In this document: piece by piece, positions 6,870 to 8,939 of the stretch
Layout of the letters: each line of letters opens with the position of its first letter
Position numbering within the stretch: position 1 is the stretch's first letter
Assembly (NCBI GenBank): GCA_900290315.1
Contig: OKRF01000095.1
Span: forward strand, 1 to 8,939
Length of the DNA: 8,939 bases
Source of the DNA: Candidatus Sulfopaludibacter sp. SbA3
GTDB lineage: Bacteria > Acidobacteriota > Terriglobia > Bryobacterales > Bryobacteraceae
Reading direction: 5' to 3'
The notes under the pieces: model-generated
What the model was told of the DNA's origin: nothing
Database searches by the model: none
Seen by the model: the letters and a program-made list of their open reading frames with translations, nothing else
Position numbers and translations under genes: made by a program

Positions 6870-7285
6870 GTGTCGAACGCACGTTTTCCATCATCAAGCC
6901 TGACGCCGTGGCTGCCGGGCAGGCCGGAGAGATTCTGGCCATGATCCAGAAGGCCGGTTTCAAAGTACTCGGCCTGCGCATGACGCGCCTCACGGAAACT
7001 CAGGCGCAGGGTTTCTATGCCGTTCACAAGGAGCGGCCGTTCTTCGAAGGCCTGGTGAAGTTCATGACCGAGGGTCCCATCATTGTGATGGCGCTGGAGC
7101 GCGAAGACGCAGTCAAGGGACTGCGTGAAGTGATGGGCGCCACCAACCCGGCCAACGCGGCCGAGGGCACCATCCGCAAGCGCTTCGCCGCGAATATCGA
7201 GCGCAATTGCATTCACGGTTCCGACGCGCCGGAGACGGCCGCGCAGGAATTGGCATTTTTCTTCAGCACCGCAGATTTACTCTAA
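6866..7285 (+). CDS. ndk: Nucleoside diphosphate kinase
   Basis: Ndk transfers the gamma phosphate between nucleoside di- and triphosphates through a phosphohistidine and keeps the NTP and dNTP pools balanced. The 139-residue length is typical. It begins with the family motif ERTFSIIKPDAV and contains VHKERPFFEGLVKFMTEGPI. The active site is NCIHGSDAPETA, with the phosphorylated His at residue 117; GATNPANAAEGTIRKRFA precedes it. The start codon overlaps the sucD stop (ATGA), so the two are probably translated in sequence. Standing directly after sucCD is functionally sensible: Ndk can convert between the ATP and GTP products of the synthetase, and physical association of the two enzymes has been reported in Pseudomonas (family knowledge, not shown here). 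Confidence 0.97.
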   Translation: MSVERTFSIIKPDAVAAGQAGEILAMIQKAGFKVLGLRMTRLTETQAQGFYAVHKERPFFEGLVKFMTEGPIIVMALEREDAVKGLREVMGATNPANAAEGTIRKRFAANIERNCIHGSDAPETAAQELAFFFSTADLL

Positions 7286-7291
7286 ACAACC

Positions 7292-8464
7292 GTGAGTATC
7301 AGGGTCGGTATCGTATCGGAAAGCTCGCCGGGCGAGAGGCGCGTCGCGATGGTTCCGGGCGCGTTCTCCGTCCTCAATAAAAGCGGGGTGGAGTTTCTGA
7401 TGGAAGCGGGGGCGGGCGCTCGTGCCGGCTTCCTGGATTCCGAATACGCCGAAAAGGGCGTGCGGCTCGCCGCGCGCGAAGAGGTGCTGGGGGCAGCAGA
7501 CGTGGTGCTGCAGGTGCGCAGTCCCGGCGCCAATCCAGAGACGGGCGCGGGCGATCTGGCGGGGTTCCATAGCGGCCAGATCGTGATCGGTTTCGGCGAA
7601 CCCCTGACGGCGCTGGATGCCGGACGCCGGCTGGCCCAGGCGGGCGTGACTTTCCTGGCAATGGAATTGATGCCGCGCATCACGCGCGCTCAGAGTATGG
7701 ACGCGCTCTCCTCGATGGCTACCATCGCGGGCTACAAGGCGGTGTTGATTGCCGCCGATTCCCTACCCCGCATGTTCCCCATGCTGATGACCGCCGCGGG
7801 CACTGTGGCGCCAGCGCGCGTCCTGGTGGTGGGCGCAGGCGTGGCCGGACTGCAGGCCATCGCGACGGCGCGCCGTCTGGGGGCGGTGGTGAGCGGGTAC
7901 GATATTCGCACCGCGGTGAAGGAGCAGATCGAGAGTCTGGGCGCGCGCTTCGTGGTGCTGGACGTGCAGCCGGATGCGGCGGAAGACAAGGGCGGCTACG
8001 CCAAGGCCATGAGCGAAGACTTTTACCGCCGCCAGCGCGAGGCCATGGCGGGCGTTCTGGCCGAGCAGCACGTGGTGATCACCACCGCGGCAGTGCCTGG
8101 CCGGAAAGCGCCCATCCTGATCACCGGCGAAATGATGACGCGCATGGCGCCCGGCTCGGTGATTGTCGATATCGCCGCCGAACGCGGCGGCAACTGCGAG
8201 CTCACCCGTCCCGGGGAAGTGGTGGTGGAACGCGGAGTCAGCATTCACGGCCCGCTCAATCTGCCTTCCACCATTCCGTACCACGCCAGCCAGATGTACG
8301 CCAAAAATATCGCCACTTTCCTGAAGTACCTGATCAAAGACGGCAAGGTGGCGCTGCCCGCGGACGATGAGATTGTGCGCGAAACGCTGGTGACGCAGGG
8401 CGGCGAAGTGGTGCATGCCCGCGTGCGCGAGTTGATGGGACTGCCGGCATTGCAAGCAGTGTAA
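7292..8464 (+). CDS. pntAA: NAD(P) transhydrogenase subunit alpha part 1
   Basis: The soluble NAD(H)-binding domain I of the proton-translocating transhydrogenase, which transfers hydride from NADH to NADP+ using the proton gradient. The 390 residues form the alanine dehydrogenase/PNT fold. The N-terminal part begins RVGIVSESSPGERRVAMVPG. The Rossmann nucleotide-binding loop is GAGVAGLQAI at about 181-190, followed by GYDIRTAVKEQIESLGARF. Then come DKGGYAKAMSEDFYRRQRE, VVITTAAVPGRKAPILIT and IVDIAAERGGNCELT. The conserved HGPLNLPSTIPYHASQMYAK block lies near the C-terminus. The membrane segment found in the fused E. coli PntA is missing and is encoded by the next gene, as in Rhodospirillum rubrum. 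The start is a GTG six bases after the ndk stop, chosen because it begins the conserved N-terminus; no Shine-Dalgarno sequence is clear. Confidence 0.95.
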   Translation: MSIRVGIVSESSPGERRVAMVPGAFSVLNKSGVEFLMEAGAGARAGFLDSEYAEKGVRLAAREEVLGAADVVLQVRSPGANPETGAGDLAGFHSGQIVIGFGEPLTALDAGRRLAQAGVTFLAMELMPRITRAQSMDALSSMATIAGYKAVLIAADSLPRMFPMLMTAAGTVAPARVLVVGAGVAGLQAIATARRLGAVVSGYDIRTAVKEQIESLGARFVVLDVQPDAAEDKGGYAKAMSEDFYRRQREAMAGVLAEQHVVITTAAVPGRKAPILITGEMMTRMAPGSVIVDIAAERGGNCELTRPGEVVVERGVSIHGPLNLPSTIPYHASQMYAKNIATFLKYLIKDGKVALPADDEIVRETLVTQGGEVVHARVRELMGLPALQAV

Positions 8465-8473
8465 GGAGCGTTC

Positions 8474-8776
8474 ATGCCTTCGAATCTCGAATTGGGATTG
8501 TACGTTTTCATGCTGGCCACCTTCGTGGGGCTGGAGGTGATTCGCAAGGTCTCGCCGCTGTTGCACACGCCGCTCATGTCGCTGACCAACGCGATTTCGG
8601 CCATCAGCGTGGTGGGCGCGATTCTGATCACGGGCGCGGCGGGGGCCACTACTCTGAGTAAGGTGCTGGGCTTTATCGCCATCACCGCCGCCGTGACCAA
8701 CATCGTGAGCGGCTTCCTGATCACGGATCGGATGCTGAAAATGTTCAAGAAGCGCCCCGGCGAGGAAAAGAAGTAA
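8474..8776 (+). CDS. pntAB: NAD(P) transhydrogenase subunit alpha part 2
   Basis: A 100-residue membrane subunit equivalent to the C-terminal part of fused PntA, contributing helices to the proton channel in the inner membrane. Three hydrophobic segments are visible: LGLYVFMLATFVGLEVI, AISAISVVGAILITGAAGA and VLGFIAITAAVTNIVSGFLI. The motif LLHTPLMSLTNAISAI and the terminal FLITDRMLKMFKKRPG are characteristic of this subunit. A clear ribosome binding site, AAGGAG, precedes the ATG within the nine-base gap after pntAA. The stop codon overlaps the pntB start by one base (TAATG), indicating coupled translation. Confidence 0.94.
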   Translation: MPSNLELGLYVFMLATFVGLEVIRKVSPLLHTPLMSLTNAISAISVVGAILITGAAGATTLSKVLGFIAITAAVTNIVSGFLITDRMLKMFKKRPGEEKK

Positions 8777-8939
8777 TGTCGCACCTGGTCCATTACATCT
8801 ACATCGTTTCCGGGGCGTTGTTCATTCTGTCGTTGAAGTGGATGAATCATCCGGCCTCGGCGCGGCGCGGCGTGTTTGCGGGCGAGTTCGGCATGATCCT
8901 GGCCATCTCCGGCACGCTGATCTCGCAGGACGTCCACAA
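8776..8939 (+). CDS. pntB: NAD(P) transhydrogenase subunit beta, 5' end
   Basis: Only the first 54 codons lie in the window; the gene continues past its end. The ATG overlaps the last base of the pntAB stop. The translation starts MSHLVHYIYIVSGALFILSL, an N-terminal membrane helix of the PntB type. It continues with KWMNHPASARRGVFAGEFGM and a second hydrophobic segment, ILAISGTLIS. The complete protein should be about 450-480 residues, with membrane helices forming the proton channel and a C-terminal NADP(H)-binding domain. The assignment rests on the N-terminal pattern and on its position directly after pntAA and pntAB. Confidence 0.9.
   Translation, partial: MSHLVHYIYIVSGALFILSLKWMNHPASARRGVFAGEFGMILAISGTLISQDVH

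Noticed and set aside
8245..8937. A 230-codon minus-strand frame opposite the pnt genes
   Set aside because: It is antisense to pntAA, pntAB and pntB, which have family motifs, ribosome binding sites and coupled starts.

Overview
The window looks like a piece of a GC-rich Acidobacteriota chromosome, most likely from the Solibacter/Bryobacter group (Bryobacterales). The best clue is a TIGR03435-type protein, a family greatly expanded in Solibacter-like genomes. The split transhydrogenase alpha subunit and the sucC-sucD-ndk arrangement fit this. This assignment is an inference from gene content; no ribosomal RNA or other phylogenetic marker is present.

Left part (1-3536): a secreted DUF2891 protein (37-1083, +) converges on an EamA/DMT-family exporter (1270-2160, -). 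The 186 bases between them hold no gene and no convincing terminator, only a weak 4-bp stem at 1156-1168. Upstream of the exporter on the same strand lies the TIGR03435 gene (2220-2983, -). Its signal peptide and body are in different reading frames, so it carries a one-base frameshift near 2885-2890. It is divergent from a MarR-family repressor that resembles MhqR (3084-3536, +). The 100 bp between these two starts contain an 18-bp imperfect palindrome and a second overlapping dyad, probably the repressor's operator.

Middle part (3537-4779): a 217-bp gene-free stretch contains a small dyad and then a 116-bp element (3631-3746). That element is built from two hairpins sharing the same 9-bp stem and arranged as an inverted repeat. 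It ends 7 bases short of the trpD stop codon. trpD (3754-4779, -) is a stand-alone anthranilate phosphoribosyltransferase, divergent from sucC.

Right part (4833-8939, all +): a tightly packed energy-metabolism cluster, sucC-sucD-ndk-pntAA-pntAB-pntB. The gaps are 12, -4, 6, 9 and -1 bases, which suggests one operon. It joins the substrate-level NTP-forming step of the TCA cycle (SucCD), phosphate exchange between nucleotides (Ndk) and proton-driven NADPH formation (Pnt). pntB is cut by the window end.

I found no phage, CRISPR, toxin-antitoxin, defence or biosynthetic system. Most of the window is ordinary core metabolism. The items most worth a second look are the paired-hairpin element, the frameshifted TIGR03435 gene and the shared MarR operator region.
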